Origin: a virus
Reading direction: 5' to 3' (one strand)
Virus record (IMG/VR): IMGVR_UViG_3300013132_000026
Span: 1-64,000 of that record
DNA length: 64,000 nt
A program made the translations under genes and the position numbers. Positions 1-8,576 of the stretch are shown here, one piece after another. The notes beneath the pieces were generated by a model. It was not told where the DNA came from and searched no databases. It saw nothing but the letters and a program-made list of their open reading frames with translations. The stretch's first letter is position 1, and every line of letters begins with the position of its first letter.

Positions 1-920
1 GACCCGACGACTCTCGCGCCGCCTTTAATCGTGGATGGTATGAACTGCGCGATGGCAACTTCCGCCTCGGCCACCAACTGCTGCGCCGTGGTCGTAAGGT
101 AGGAGTGTTTGGCAACAGCAAGCCCAACACGCCCCAGCCAGAGTGGAACGGCAAGCCCTGTGCTACGCTGCTCATGTACCTTGAAGGCGGACTAGGGGAC
201 CAGATTCAGCAGCTAGGCTATATCCGCAATGTCCGCCAAACGGAAACAGCCGACATCATTGTTTCCTGCTCAGGCGAGCTAGTGCGCTTTGTCCACGACG
301 CCAATCTTTGTTCGGCGGTGGTGCAGCACGGCGCGGAATACGGCGTTTACCACGACTGCTGGATGGCTGGTATGTCAGCTCCGGCATACATGAACTTATC
401 CAAAGAGATGATTCATGGCGACCCGTACCTCGACAAGATCCCATATGTCCGCCAGTCCAAGAAGCTGCGGGTGGGTTTACGTTGGTCGGGCAACAAGCAG
501 TTTGAGGCCCAGCACCATAAGCTATTCCCAGCACCCCTATTCTTTGATGCCGTCAAGCGGGACGACGTAGAGTTCATTAGCCTGCAACGGGACGCCGACT
601 TGGAATACAAGCCCGATTGGGTGCAAACGATACCCCTTGATACATGGTCTGATACCCAAGCCGCCGTCAGCACCTGCGACCTCGTAATCTCGTCCTGCAC
701 GTCCGTTTCGCACCTTTCTGCGGCAATGGGCGTGCCAACGTGGGTTGTCATTCCTGTAATGGGGTATTATCTGTATGCGGAACCCGGTCCCAAGACGCCC
801 TACTACAACTCTATGCGGCTGTTTCGCCAGCAGAAGTATGGCGATTGGTCGTATCCATTTGGACAAATCAAACAAGAACTGCTTACTTTAGCAGAAAATC
901 ACCAAAGTATTAAAATATAA
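1..920 (+). CDS. TPR/GT-B glycosyltransferase-like protein, 5'-truncated
   Basis: The reading frame is open to the left edge (first in-frame codon at base 3), so this is the C-terminal 305 residues of a longer gene. The GTG at 105 is not the start: the frame before it reads as a TPR-type helix pair (SRAAFNRGWYELRDGNF). The rest is a Rossmann-like GT9/heptosyltransferase-type domain, with a glycine loop EGGLGDQI at the beginning and a CTSVSHLSAAMG segment late, where this fold binds the nucleotide sugar. The same layout recurs in the 444-residue gene at 11045. It probably transfers a sugar to a phage or host glycan; the substrate is unknown. It looks visibly richer in GC than its downstream neighbours, which may mean separate ancestry. 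Confidence 0.75.
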   Translation, partial: PDDSRAAFNRGWYELRDGNFRLGHQLLRRGRKVGVFGNSKPNTPQPEWNGKPCATLLMYLEGGLGDQIQQLGYIRNVRQTETADIIVSCSGELVRFVHDANLCSAVVQHGAEYGVYHDCWMAGMSAPAYMNLSKEMIHGDPYLDKIPYVRQSKKLRVGLRWSGNKQFEAQHHKLFPAPLFFDAVKRDDVEFISLQRDADLEYKPDWVQTIPLDTWSDTQAAVSTCDLVISSCTSVSHLSAAMGVPTWVVIPVMGYYLYAEPGPKTPYYNSMRLFRQQKYGDWSYPFGQIKQELLTLAENHQSIKI

Positions 921-948
921 TTTCGTAGAGATTTCGAGTATTTTTAAT

Positions 949-957
949 GTGTAAATA
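949..957 (+). promoter_or_regulatory. Late-promoter-like element GTGTAAATA
   Basis: Exact copy of a 9-base element also found at 20249, 44814 and 58620. It lies 5 bases before the ATG at 963, which has no Shine-Dalgarno. If it acts as a -10 element, the transcript would start at or next to the AUG. The promoter role is inferred from recurrence and position. Confidence 0.5.
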
Positions 958-962
958 AAGCT

Positions 963-1412
963 ATGAACTATGTATATGTAGAAGACGGCGAAATCATTGA
1001 AGGGCCGCGAGGATTGCCAAGGTCTTGGCGCAATATTTCTGGTTTAAATTTGCTCGACAATGACTCGCTCAAGAGTCTAGGATGGCTACCCGTTCGACTA
1101 GAAGAAGGAACGCCAGATGAAAAGTTTGTTGGGTCTACATTCACTATCCGAGAAAATGAAGTTGCAGAAACTAAACAGTGGAGAAAATATACAGTTGAAG
1201 AAAAACAAGAGATTGAAGTCCAAAAGGCAAAACAAACGAGATCGGAACGCAATCAAAAGCTTAAAGATTCCGATTGGACGCAAGTTCTCGACGCGCCATT
1301 AAACGAACAGGGTAAAAATTCTTGGACCGTTTATCGCCAAGCTTTGCGCGACGTTCCTTCGCAACAAGGTTTTCCTTGGAACGTAACTTGGCCAACGCTC
1401 CCATCCTCATAA
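963..1412 (+). CDS. Tail assembly chaperone-like protein (Phage_tail_APC type C-terminus)
   Basis: A 149-residue protein. Its last 55 residues match the pattern of the phage tail assembly chaperone family (Pfam Phage_tail_APC, from memory): a charged helix, SDWTQVLDAPL, then a WTVYRQALRDVP segment and a FPWNVTWP ending. The N-terminal 90 residues are not recognised. Such proteins are encoded beside fibre genes and are thought to help fibres fold or attach. A second, truncated copy of the C-terminus sits at 4320-4469, with a 34-base exact DNA match. The start is the ATG right after a late-promoter-like element; there is no ribosome binding site. The gene ends before a terminator at 1440. Confidence 0.75.
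   Translation: MNYVYVEDGEIIEGPRGLPRSWRNISGLNLLDNDSLKSLGWLPVRLEEGTPDEKFVGSTFTIRENEVAETKQWRKYTVEEKQEIEVQKAKQTRSERNQKLKDSDWTQVLDAPLNEQGKNSWTVYRQALRDVPSQQGFPWNVTWPTLPSS
1347..1380 (+). repeat. 34-bp direct repeat, copy 1
   Basis: Identical to 4404-4437. It encodes the RDVPSQQGFPW segment of the tail-assembly-chaperone C-terminus. The perfect DNA identity points to recent duplication or recombination between the two loci. Confidence 0.9.
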
Positions 1413-1439
1413 CCTTCAATATCACGGGATTCAGCCTTC

Positions 1440-1470
1440 AAAGCCCTCATTTTGGGGGCTTTTTTATTTA
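1440..1470 (+). terminator. Rho-independent terminator
   Basis: The AAAGCCC arm pairs with GGGGCTTT across a short AU-rich loop, followed by a run of T with one interruption. It lies 27 bases after the stop of the 149-residue gene and separates it from the fibre genes. Confidence 0.75.
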
Positions 1471-1499
1471 ATTTATCGCAGCTATACTTACAATTTTAG

Positions 1500-1510
1500 A
1501 TGTAAAGTAT
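1500..1510 (+). promoter_or_regulatory. Late-promoter-like element ATGTAAAGTAT
   Basis: Exact 11-base copy of the element found before the 1,178-residue fibre (29742) and, on the minus strand, before the major tail protein (16254). It lies 22 bases before the ATG at 1533 and just after a terminator, as expected for a promoter of the fibre operon. Confidence 0.55.
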
Positions 1511-1532
1511 ACTAAGGTCAACGGGCTTTAAC

Positions 1533-2177
1533 ATGGGCAAATATTATCTAGGTCTACAGTCTGGCACACAAACGAATTTTTCGGTTGTGGATGCTACTGG
1601 AGTAATCAGTGACCTAGACCTTTCTGGCCTATACCTGAGCGCAACGGGAAAAGCCGCAGATGCGGAGCTTTTGGACGGTTTGGACGGTACATATTACCGC
1701 AATGCCGCGAACCTTACAGGAACGCTTTTTGTCGAAATTACGGGAACCGTACCCAACTCTGAAAAGCTTAACGGCCAATCTGGATCTTACTACCGCGATA
1801 TCACGAATATTACGGGTGCTTTAACTACTGGCTCTTCACTCTTATATGGCGACGGATCGGGCAGATTTGCCAACGCTACGATAGGAAGTGGCCTTTTGTT
1901 CACTGGAGGCGTTTTACACGCTACTGGTGGGGCAAACTTAACTGGCGGCGCGAACATCTTGGTAACGAGTACCGGATCGGGCAATATCACAATTTCAACA
2001 ACAACTGGAGCCTACAGCGGGACGTTCTCGGGAATGTTCACTGGAGTTTTCTTAACTAGACAAGTATACAATGAAGATATCACGATTCCGAGTGGCTTCA
2101 ATGGACTATTAGTCGGTCCAGTCGGCATTAACTCAAACTCTTCAGTTGAAGCTGGAGGCTACTTAGTTGTAATTTAA
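1533..2177 (+). CDS. Tail fibre protein with LDG..YYR.AANLTGT repeats
   Basis: A 214-residue low-complexity structural protein rich in Gly, Thr, Ser and Asn. It has two copies of a fibre repeat (LLDGLDGTYYRNAANLTGTL, then a SYYRDITNITG version) and a C-terminus of the common virion type in which short beta strands end in VEAGGYLVVI. The repeats are shared with the fibres at 2179 and 4480, so these genes are paralogues. No enzymatic motif is present. The gene is first in the fibre operon after the late-promoter-like element, and its stop is one base before the next ATG. Confidence 0.8.
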   Translation: MGKYYLGLQSGTQTNFSVVDATGVISDLDLSGLYLSATGKAADAELLDGLDGTYYRNAANLTGTLFVEITGTVPNSEKLNGQSGSYYRDITNITGALTTGSSLLYGDGSGRFANATIGSGLLFTGGVLHATGGANLTGGANILVTSTGSGNITISTTTGAYSGTFSGMFTGVFLTRQVYNEDITIPSGFNGLLVGPVGINSNSSVEAGGYLVVI

Positions 2178-2178
2178 A

Positions 2179-2985
2179 ATGAGCGTTTTAAAAGTAAATA
2201 ATATTCAACCATTTACGAGCGGCGCAACAGTGACGTTCGGGCAAGTATCTTTCCCCAGTGGCGTCGTTGGCGCTTTAAATGCAACTACATTAGACAGTCA
2301 ATCGGGCGCGTATTATCGCGATGCTGCAAACTTAACGGGTACGATCAACGCAACACAGCTTAACAGTCAACCAGATTCTTATTATTTAAATTTAGCAAAT
2401 GTTACTGGTACTTTGCCAGTATCAAAAGGCGGAAGCGGGGCGACAACTTTAAGTGGGATTTTAAAAGGAAATGGAACTGACGCTTTTTCGGCGGCTACGG
2501 CAGGCACAGATTATGTCGTCTCCTCATCTCCAACTGTTTTCACAGCAACTCAAACATTTAGTGGAACTACAAGTGGCATTTCAATGGTTCTTAATGACGC
2601 CGCAGAAGTTGTTACTGTAACTGGAGTTGCTGCGGGCAGCACAATTAATTATGATGTAACAACTCAGTCCGTATTGTATTATACATCAAATGCAACTGGC
2701 AACTGGACAACAAATTTCCGCGCTTCGTCTGGAACTAGCTTGAACACGGCTTTGGCGATTGGTCAAAGTGCGACGGTAGTTTTTCTTGTGACTAACGGAA
2801 GCACAGCCTATTACAACTCAAGCGTGCAGGTTGACGGAACGACTAGTGGCGTCAGCACTAAATGGCAAGGAGGCACAGCTCCGACGGCGGGCAACGCATC
2901 AAGCATTGACGCTTACTCGTATACGGCCATAAAAACTGCAAACGCGACATTTACAGTTCTAGCGTCGCAAACTCGGTTTGCCTAA
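2179..2985 (+). CDS. Tail fibre protein, paralogue with LTGT repeats
   Basis: A 268-residue fibre. The N-terminal motif LKVNNIQPFTSGATVTFG also appears, changed, in the 4480 gene (LRTDSIVPFTSG) and probably attaches the fibre to the tail. It is followed by YYR.AANLTGTINATQL repeats and then a VSKGGSGATTLSG segment, frequent at the collar or shaft of phage fibres. The C-terminal half has alternating Thr/Ser-rich strands (TATQTFSGTTSG onward) and resembles receptor-facing domains of aquatic phage fibres. No catalytic residues are seen. The role as an adhesin or fibre shaft is inferred from composition and context. Confidence 0.8.
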   Translation: MSVLKVNNIQPFTSGATVTFGQVSFPSGVVGALNATTLDSQSGAYYRDAANLTGTINATQLNSQPDSYYLNLANVTGTLPVSKGGSGATTLSGILKGNGTDAFSAATAGTDYVVSSSPTVFTATQTFSGTTSGISMVLNDAAEVVTVTGVAAGSTINYDVTTQSVLYYTSNATGNWTTNFRASSGTSLNTALAIGQSATVVFLVTNGSTAYYNSSVQVDGTTSGVSTKWQGGTAPTAGNASSIDAYSYTAIKTANATFTVLASQTRFA

Positions 2986-2986
2986 A

Positions 2987-3958
2987 ATGCCACTACTGCA
3001 AACTACAGCATCTGCATCTGCGCGCGGCTTTGGCTTCCTAGCTCGCAGCGCCGTGCCACTTGAGGTGAGCTATCTTGTCGTAGCTGGCGGAGGCGGAGCC
3101 GGTTCTGGCATGGGTGGCGGCGGCGGTGCTGGCGGGTTCAGGACGGCAACAGGATTCATAGTCTTTCGCGGAACGACGTACACTGTCACGGTAGGAGCAG
3201 GTGGAGCGGGAGCCTCAGCTGGTTTAGGAAACGTCGGATTTAGCGGAGGCGACTCAGTTTTCTCAACGATCACTTCAACAGGCGGTGGTCGCAGCGGTGC
3301 ATTCATCACAGCTGGCGCGTCAGGAGGTAGCGGCGGTGGTGGAGGTCAAGCACCGTCTGGAAGCGCCGGAGGAGCAGGCAACACGCCATCAACAAGTCCA
3401 TCGCAAGGAAGCAGCGGCGGAAATGGAACATCTGACTATGCTGCTACCGGAGGCGGTGGCGGGTCCGCTGGTGTTGGTCCCAACGGTGTAACAAATTCGG
3501 CAGGATTTGTTGGGGATGTTTATACAGTCTATGCGACCAGTGGCAGCGGTGGAGCAAAAACTGATAGCAACTACAGCGGCGGTAATGTAGTTTACTCAGG
3601 CGGCGGTGGTGGAGGAGCAAGAACCGATAGCAGTTCTACGCCGGGAGCTGAGTACGCTTACTATGGCACACAAGGCGCCGCCGCCCCCGGTGTCGGTTCT
3701 GGTTCTATAGGATCGAATAGTTCTTCTTACAATGCAGGGAGTCAAAACGGTCTTGCAAATCAAGGAATGGGCGGTGGCGGCGGTGGATACGACAGTATCG
3801 GCGGAGCTGGTCAAGGTGGCAATGGTGGATCTGGCCGCGTCGTAATCATTTATCCAGACACCTTTGACGCTGCGGCAACCTACAGCGGAGCAACTTATAC
3901 GGTATCTGGAGGCTTTCGTCGTTACGTCTTCGACTCATCCGGTTCAATTCGTTTCTAA
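2987..3958 (+). CDS. Glycine-rich tail fibre adhesin
   Basis: A 323-residue protein dominated by glycine runs (for example GGGGAGSGMGGGGGAGG). It opens with a strand of the SYLVVAGGGGAG type and ends in SGRVVIIYPDTF and a short beta-rich tail. Known glycine-rich adhesins, such as gp38 of T-even-like phages, pack polyglycine type II helices into a sandwich whose loops bind the receptor. The composition fits this, but homology was not tested. I chose the ATG at 2987, one base past the previous stop, over an in-frame TTG at 2978. Confidence 0.7.
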   Translation: MPLLQTTASASARGFGFLARSAVPLEVSYLVVAGGGGAGSGMGGGGGAGGFRTATGFIVFRGTTYTVTVGAGGAGASAGLGNVGFSGGDSVFSTITSTGGGRSGAFITAGASGGSGGGGGQAPSGSAGGAGNTPSTSPSQGSSGGNGTSDYAATGGGGGSAGVGPNGVTNSAGFVGDVYTVYATSGSGGAKTDSNYSGGNVVYSGGGGGGARTDSSSTPGAEYAYYGTQGAAAPGVGSGSIGSNSSSYNAGSQNGLANQGMGGGGGGYDSIGGAGQGGNGGSGRVVIIYPDTFDAAATYSGATYTVSGGFRRYVFDSSGSIRF

Positions 3959-3959
3959 C

Positions 3960-4316
3960 ATGGCCCACTTCGCAAAAGTTGAAAACGGAATCGTAACAAA
4001 CGTGATCGTAGCGGATCAGGAAGTTATTGATTCTGGAATTTTTGGTCATGACTGGGTTCAGACGTCATACAATACGATAGGCGGGCAACATCCAGAAGGC
4101 AGGCCGCTCCGTAAGAATTTCGCATCTGTTGGGTTTTCATACGATGCAACGCGCGACGCCTTCATACCTCCGCAGCCTTTTCCGTCTTGGACACTTAACG
4201 AAAACACTTGCTTGTGGGAACCACCGATTGCGTATCCTATAGGAGGTCCGCTGCACCATTGGGACGAAGAATCTCAATCTTGGATCAAAATTCCTTTCCC
4301 GTCTGTAAGCCAATAA
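3960..4316 (+). CDS. Conserved aquatic-phage protein, 'MAHFAKV' type
   Basis: A 118-residue protein starting MAHFAKVENGIVTNVIVA, with a later RKNFASVGFSYDATRDAF segment and a WTLNENTCLWEPP segment. I recognise this as a family widespread in marine and freshwater phages, including cyanophages, and usually placed among fibre genes. Its biochemical function is unknown. The frame is open further upstream, but the conserved sequence begins at this ATG, which lies immediately after the previous stop. It supports an aquatic origin for the phage. Confidence 0.75.
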   Translation: MAHFAKVENGIVTNVIVADQEVIDSGIFGHDWVQTSYNTIGGQHPEGRPLRKNFASVGFSYDATRDAFIPPQPFPSWTLNENTCLWEPPIAYPIGGPLHHWDEESQSWIKIPFPSVSQ

Positions 4317-4319
4317 ATC

Positions 4320-4469
4320 ATGGCAACTCTATCGAACACCATCAAGCCGACCAATGTTCTGACAGCGACCAGCACCGCGTGGGTGTCCTACCGCCAAGCC
4401 CTCCGCGACGTTCCTTCGCAACAAGGTTTTCCTTGGAGCGTTGTCTGGCCAACTGAACCAAATTCTTAA
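4320..4469 (+). pseudogene. Chimeric 49-residue fibre/tail-chaperone remnant
   Basis: This short frame has two unlike parts. The first 20 residues (MATLSNTIKPTNVLTATSTA) resemble the N-terminal attachment segment of aquatic-phage fibres. The remaining 29 (WVSYRQALRDVP to VVWPTEPNS) are the C-terminal end of the tail-chaperone gene at 963, with a 34-base perfect DNA match. The middle of both parents is missing. It most likely records a deletion or illegitimate recombination. It could also be a working mini-protein, since frame, start and stop are intact. Confidence 0.6.
4404..4437 (+). repeat. 34-bp direct repeat, copy 2
   Basis: Identical to 1347-1380; see that entry. Flanking bases have diverged, mostly at synonymous sites. 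Confidence 0.9.
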
Positions 4470-4479
4470 TTTCTAAACT

Positions 4480-5190
4480 GTGAGCGCACTAAGAACAGAT
4501 AGCATAGTTCCATTCACAAGCGGAATCGCAATTTCGTTTGGATTATCTTCGTTCCCCGAAGGCATATCTGGCGCATTGAACGCTACTAGCCTCGGCGGTG
4601 AATCTGGGTCGTATTATCTGAACTATGCGAATTTCACTGGCACGCCACAAGTTTCTGGGTCGTTCACTGGCACTTTAAGTGGCACAGCTTCGAATGCCGA
4701 TTTCTTGGATGGCCTTGATAGCACATATTTCAGAGACGGCGCGAACTTGACGGGTACGATTAATGCAACACAGCTTGATGGTCAAACTTCGGCATACTAC
4801 AGAAACGCTGCAAATCTTTCAGGTACAGCGCAGCTTTCTGGTTCGTTTACTGGTTCTTTTTCGGGCAACTTAACTGGTACAGCATCTAACGCAGACTTCT
4901 TAGATAATCTCGACAGCACTTATTTCCGCAATGCCGCGAACTTAACTGGCACGGCGAGCTTATCTGGCACATTTTCGGGCGTGTTTCGCTCTAACGCCAG
5001 CACAACTGGCAGTGCATCGATTAACTTGCCGCACGGAACCGCGCCAACATCGCCCGTTAACGGCGACCTTTGGACAACAAACTCGGGCCTTTACGTTCAG
5101 ATTAGCGGATCATCAATCGGTCCATTGACCACTGGCGCTGGTGGCGGCGCAGACGAATTTGCGAGAACAATTGCCCTTATCGGACTGTAA
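4480..5190 (+). CDS. Tail fibre protein, third LTGT-repeat paralogue
   Basis: A 236-residue fibre with a GTG start 10 bases after the preceding stop. It has the attachment motif SALRTDSIVPFTSG and at least three repeats of the type FLDGLDSTYFR.GANLTGT, alternating with SGSFTGTLSGTASNA spacers. The C-terminus (LPHGTAPTSPVNGDLWTTN, then YVQISG) is the common segment by which phage fibres end in a small beta domain. It shares its repeats with the genes at 1533 and 2179. No enzymatic motif is present. It is the last fibre before the RCC1 genes. Confidence 0.8.
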   Translation: MSALRTDSIVPFTSGIAISFGLSSFPEGISGALNATSLGGESGSYYLNYANFTGTPQVSGSFTGTLSGTASNADFLDGLDSTYFRDGANLTGTINATQLDGQTSAYYRNAANLSGTAQLSGSFTGSFSGNLTGTASNADFLDNLDSTYFRNAANLTGTASLSGTFSGVFRSNASTTGSASINLPHGTAPTSPVNGDLWTTNSGLYVQISGSSIGPLTTGAGGGADEFARTIALIGL

Positions 5191-5224
5191 TGTAAAAAAC
5201 CAAACCAATTTATAATATAAACAA

Positions 5225-6601
5225 ATGGCCGCGAGTAAAGAAGGTTTAATCGACAATATCAACTGCAAACTAACTGCGGGTGGACTTACGGATATGCAAG
5301 CTTCGCAGCTTGCGGGCGCGGCGCAAGCTTTGTGCTGCTCGTCATTTTATGCGGTTGCTTGTGCGGCTTGTTTGCCAAATGCGGCGCTGAATAAGGGAAG
5401 GTTCGTTTACGTTCAAGACACTGGAAGATATACATATAGTAATGGGACAAGTTGGACAAATGAGTTTTGTTCTGCTATAACAGTGGCAAATTTATGGGCA
5501 TGGGGAAATAATGGCAGCGGTCAGCTTGGAACCGGAACAACAACAAGCGCCGCCTCACCAACGACAACTGCTGGCGGCGGCACTAATTGGTGTCAAATTT
5601 CTACGGCCAGAGGTCCAACTTATAATTTCTCAGCTGGCGTAAAGACAGACGGGACTTTATGGACTTGGGGATACAATACATACGGATCGCTAGGTGACGG
5701 AACAACCACGAATCGGTCTTCGCCAGGAACAGTTGCAGGAGGCGGAAGTACTTGGTGCCTAGTAAAATTAGGAGGCCTCTCCTCGGCAGCAGTCAAGACG
5801 GACGGAACTCTTTGGACTTGGGGATATAATGGCAATGGAATATTGGGAACGGGAACAACCACGGCTCGGTCTTCGCCAGGAACGGTTGCTGGAGGTGGCA
5901 CAACTTGGAAAGATGTTTCATTAGGCGGCGGACTTTTCATTTTCAACCATGCAATGGCAGTAAAGACCGATGGAACTTTATGGACTTGGGGAATAAATGG
6001 ATATGGTCAGCTTGGAACTGGAAATACTACAGCAAGATCTTCTCCTGGCACTGTAGCTGGAGGAGGCTCAACTTGGTGTGGTGTGGCCACGACAAACCAT
6101 TACTCGGCAGCGGTCAAGACGGACGGTACGCTATGGACGTGGGGAACTAACGGATATGGTCAGCTTGGAGACGGAACAACGACGAGTCGTTCATCGCCAG
6201 GAACAACTGCTGGTGGAGGTAATACTTGGTGCGCAGTTTCAGCTGGGCAGCTATATGTGGCTGCTTTAAAAACTGATGGTACGCTATGGACTTGGGGAAA
6301 TAACGGATATGGTCAGCTTGGAGACGGAACAACGACAAGCCGTAGATCGCCAGGAACTACGGCTGGAGGCGGAACAACTTGGTGTCTTATTTGCGCTGCC
6401 GAATGTGCTATGGGTGCCGTTAAAACAGACGGAAGTCTTTGGTTATGGGGACAAAATTGTTGCGATAAATTTGGAGACGGATCATCATCAAATCGCTGTT
6501 CTCCAGTCTCTTTGGCCGCTCCATCTGGAACTTCTGGGTGGAAATCTGTAGCTCCTAGTCGTCAGTTTACTATGGGCATAGCAAACCCAACTGGATTCTA
6601 A
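5225..6601 (+). CDS. RCC1-repeat beta-propeller tail protein A
   Basis: A 458-residue protein. After about 90 N-terminal residues, which include a Cys-rich stretch ([19 protein letters not shown]) and a [16 protein letters not shown] segment like those that end phage fibres, it has seven or so repeats of about 50 residues. Each repeat carries [22 protein letters not shown] and [13 protein letters not shown]. This is the RCC1/BNR propeller signature; seven blades would close one propeller. RCC1 folds bind proteins or glycans, so a receptor-binding role is likely in this fibre cluster. It is paralogous to the genes at 6613 and 8577, with long exact DNA repeats between them. Confidence 0.85.
   Translation: MAASKEGLIDNINCKLTAGGLTDMQASQLAGAAQALCCSSFYAVACAACLPNAALNKGRFVYVQDTGRYTYSNGTSWTNEFCSAITVANLWAWGNNGSGQLGTGTTTSAASPTTTAGGGTNWCQISTARGPTYNFSAGVKTDGTLWTWGYNTYGSLGDGTTTNRSSPGTVAGGGSTWCLVKLGGLSSAAVKTDGTLWTWGYNGNGILGTGTTTARSSPGTVAGGGTTWKDVSLGGGLFIFNHAMAVKTDGTLWTWGINGYGQLGTGNTTARSSPGTVAGGGSTWCGVATTNHYSAAVKTDGTLWTWGTNGYGQLGDGTTTSRSSPGTTAGGGNTWCAVSAGQLYVAALKTDGTLWTWGNNGYGQLGDGTTTSRRSPGTTAGGGTTWCLICAAECAMGAVKTDGSLWLWGQNCCDKFGDGSSSNRCSPVSLAAPSGTSGWKSVAPSRQFTMGIANPTGF
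6069..6145 (+). repeat. 77-bp exact repeat between RCC1 genes, copy 1
   Basis: Identical to 7568-7644 in the next gene. It covers one propeller blade boundary ([19 protein letters not shown] and following). Many shorter exact matches link the three RCC1 genes. Confidence 0.9.
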
Positions 6602-6612
6602 TATTTAATTTC

Positions 6613-7932
6613 ATGAACGTCTCAAATTTAGAGTTAATTCTTGTTCAAAAAATTAGCAATTCAACTTCAACGTTGGATACGCTGATTTACTCTAAAGCTT
6701 TGCAAGAATTGAAGACTGGTACAATTACAGTTGTAAATACAACTGCCGATTTGCCGAATCCAAACACAGCTTTCATTGGACATTTGTTTTACGAAAAGAC
6801 TACCGAGGCAATGTATATTGTTGACAAGTTAGGCTATGCAAAAAAAATACCGATAGAAAGAAGTTTATACACTTGGGGAAATAACGGATATGGTCAGCTT
6901 GGAGACGGAACAACGACGAGTCGTTCATCGCCAGGAACAGTGGCTGGACCTAAAGCGGACTGGATTGCGGTAAGTTCTGGGCGTGTTGTAACGGCTGCGA
7001 TTAAAATTGACGGTACGCTATGGACTTGGGGGGGTAATAATGTCGGCCAATTAGGAGACGGAACAACGACGAGTCGTTCCTCACCAGGAACAGTGGCTGG
7101 AGGCGGAAGTACTTGGTGCTCGGCTTCTTCTGGTCACTGTCATACCGCTGCCGTTAAAAGCGATGGAACTTTATGGACTTGGGGATACAATTCATGGGGA
7201 ATGCTAGGTGACGGAACAACGACAAGCCGTAGATCGCCAGGAACTACGGCTGGAGGCGGAACAACTTGGTGCGCCGTAAGTGCTGGTCGTTGTTATACCG
7301 CTGCCGTTAGAACCGATGGTACGCTATGGACTTGGGGAGTAAATGGATATGGTCAGCTTGGAGACGGAACAACAACGGCTCGGTCTTCGCCAGGAACAGT
7401 TGCAGGAGCTGGAACAACTTGGTGCTTGGCTTCTTCTGGTTTCTTTCATACCGCTGCCGTTAAAAGCGATGGAACTTTATGGACTTGGGGAAATAATGGC
7501 AACGGTCGCTTAGGAGATGGAACAACCACGAATCGGTCTTCGCCAGGAACAGTTGCAGGAGCTGGAACAACTTGGTGTGGTGTGGCCACGACAAACCATT
7601 ACTCGGCAGCGGTCAAGACGGACGGTACGCTATGGACGTGGGGATACAATGCATACGGATCGCTAGGTGACGGAACAGTCACGGCTCGGTCTTCGCCAGG
7701 AACTACGGCTGGAGGCGGAACAACTTGGTGCGCCGTAAGTGCTGGTCGTTGTTATACCGCTGCCGTTAAAACCGATGGTACGCTATGGACTTGGGGAATA
7801 AATGGATATGGTCAACTTGGAACTGGAAATACGACACAGCGTTCATCGCCAGGAACAGTGGCTGGAGGAGGAACAACTTGGAGTAAAGTGAGTGCTGGAT
7901 ACTTTCATACTGCCGCGATTGGACCTCTCTAA
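6613..7932 (+). CDS. RCC1-repeat beta-propeller tail protein B
   Basis: A 439-residue protein. Its first 90 residues are unlike those of gene A: a helical start, then TTADLPNPNTAFIGHLFYE and MYIVDKLGYAKK, a pattern seen where fibres present a small beta domain. Seven RCC1-type repeats follow, ending FHTAAIGPL. The blades are nearly identical to those of the flanking paralogues, often at the DNA level, while the N-termini differ. This fits three alternative or co-assembled adhesins with separate anchors and exchangeable propellers. Only 11 bases separate it from gene A. No Shine-Dalgarno is obvious. Confidence 0.85.
   Translation: MNVSNLELILVQKISNSTSTLDTLIYSKALQELKTGTITVVNTTADLPNPNTAFIGHLFYEKTTEAMYIVDKLGYAKKIPIERSLYTWGNNGYGQLGDGTTTSRSSPGTVAGPKADWIAVSSGRVVTAAIKIDGTLWTWGGNNVGQLGDGTTTSRSSPGTVAGGGSTWCSASSGHCHTAAVKSDGTLWTWGYNSWGMLGDGTTTSRRSPGTTAGGGTTWCAVSAGRCYTAAVRTDGTLWTWGVNGYGQLGDGTTTARSSPGTVAGAGTTWCLASSGFFHTAAVKSDGTLWTWGNNGNGRLGDGTTTNRSSPGTVAGAGTTWCGVATTNHYSAAVKTDGTLWTWGYNAYGSLGDGTVTARSSPGTTAGGGTTWCAVSAGRCYTAAVKTDGTLWTWGINGYGQLGTGNTTQRSSPGTVAGGGTTWSKVSAGYFHTAAIGPL
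7568..7644 (+). repeat. 77-bp exact repeat between RCC1 genes, copy 2
   Basis: Identical to 6069-6145. Such identity over coding DNA implies recent exchange rather than selection on protein sequence alone. Confidence 0.9.
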
Positions 7933-7941
7933 TTTTTCTTT

Positions 7942-8568
7942 ATGTACGTCTTATCTTATAAAAACAGAGTCATCGCGGGACCGAGGGACTGGAACGCTGG
8001 AATGTTCACCTACGCTCTTGAGAGCGTCGGGATTCAAAAGCCAGTGCCGAGCGTCGCGCCAGCGGAGCTTCCGCTCACGATCAACGCAGATGCTAAAATT
8101 AGCGAATGCACGCTCGTTTATCCCGAGTATAATAAAAAAATCCAATATATTCACGGGCCATTCTGGGACTTTTCCAAGGACGTTACTGTTGGCACGTTCG
8201 AAGTTAAAGAAACGCCGCTCGAACTCATTCAGAACGACTTGAAGGCAATCGTTGCTGCCGAACGTTACAAGAATGAAACGGCAGGCACAAAGACGACCAT
8301 TCAAAACAAAGAAGTTACCATCGACACGACTCGCGGAGCGCGAGACATCTTTGCGCAAAAGTATTTGTTGATGACCGATAACGAAACTGTTAACTGGAAG
8401 TTTCCAGAGGGCTGGCTCACGCTCACAAAGCCCGAATTGGGCCAAATTGTGAATGCGGCAGTTGCGCACATTCAAAGCAAATTCGATTGGGAAAAGAACA
8501 AGAGTGCCGAGATTAACGCCGCTACAACTGGCGCACAACTCGACGCGATTGTATTAACAGAAGAGTAA
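7942..8568 (+). CDS. DUF4376-type tail fibre assembly protein
   Basis: A 208-residue protein whose C-terminal 110 residues match what I know of DUF4376: an internal [12 protein letters not shown] helix and a final [20 protein letters not shown] helix ending [10 protein letters not shown]. Members lie beside phage fibre genes and are presumed assembly factors. The N-terminal half ([22 protein letters not shown]) is a separate small domain; a similar start occurs in fibre-linked proteins of aquatic phages. It lies between two RCC1 genes with 9-base gaps, so it probably serves those adhesins. Confidence 0.75.
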   Translation: MYVLSYKNRVIAGPRDWNAGMFTYALESVGIQKPVPSVAPAELPLTINADAKISECTLVYPEYNKKIQYIHGPFWDFSKDVTVGTFEVKETPLELIQNDLKAIVAAERYKNETAGTKTTIQNKEVTIDTTRGARDIFAQKYLLMTDNETVNWKFPEGWLTLTKPELGQIVNAAVAHIQSKFDWEKNKSAEINAATTGAQLDAIVLTEE

Positions 8569-8576
8569 ACTTTAAA

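Noticed and set aside
5620-5946. Proline-rich minus-strand frame inside the RCC1 gene (and similar ones at 9458-9868 and 3070-3309)
   Set aside because: These are antisense shadows of Gly/Thr-rich repeats, with no start context and no promoter. Codon bias belongs to the plus strand.
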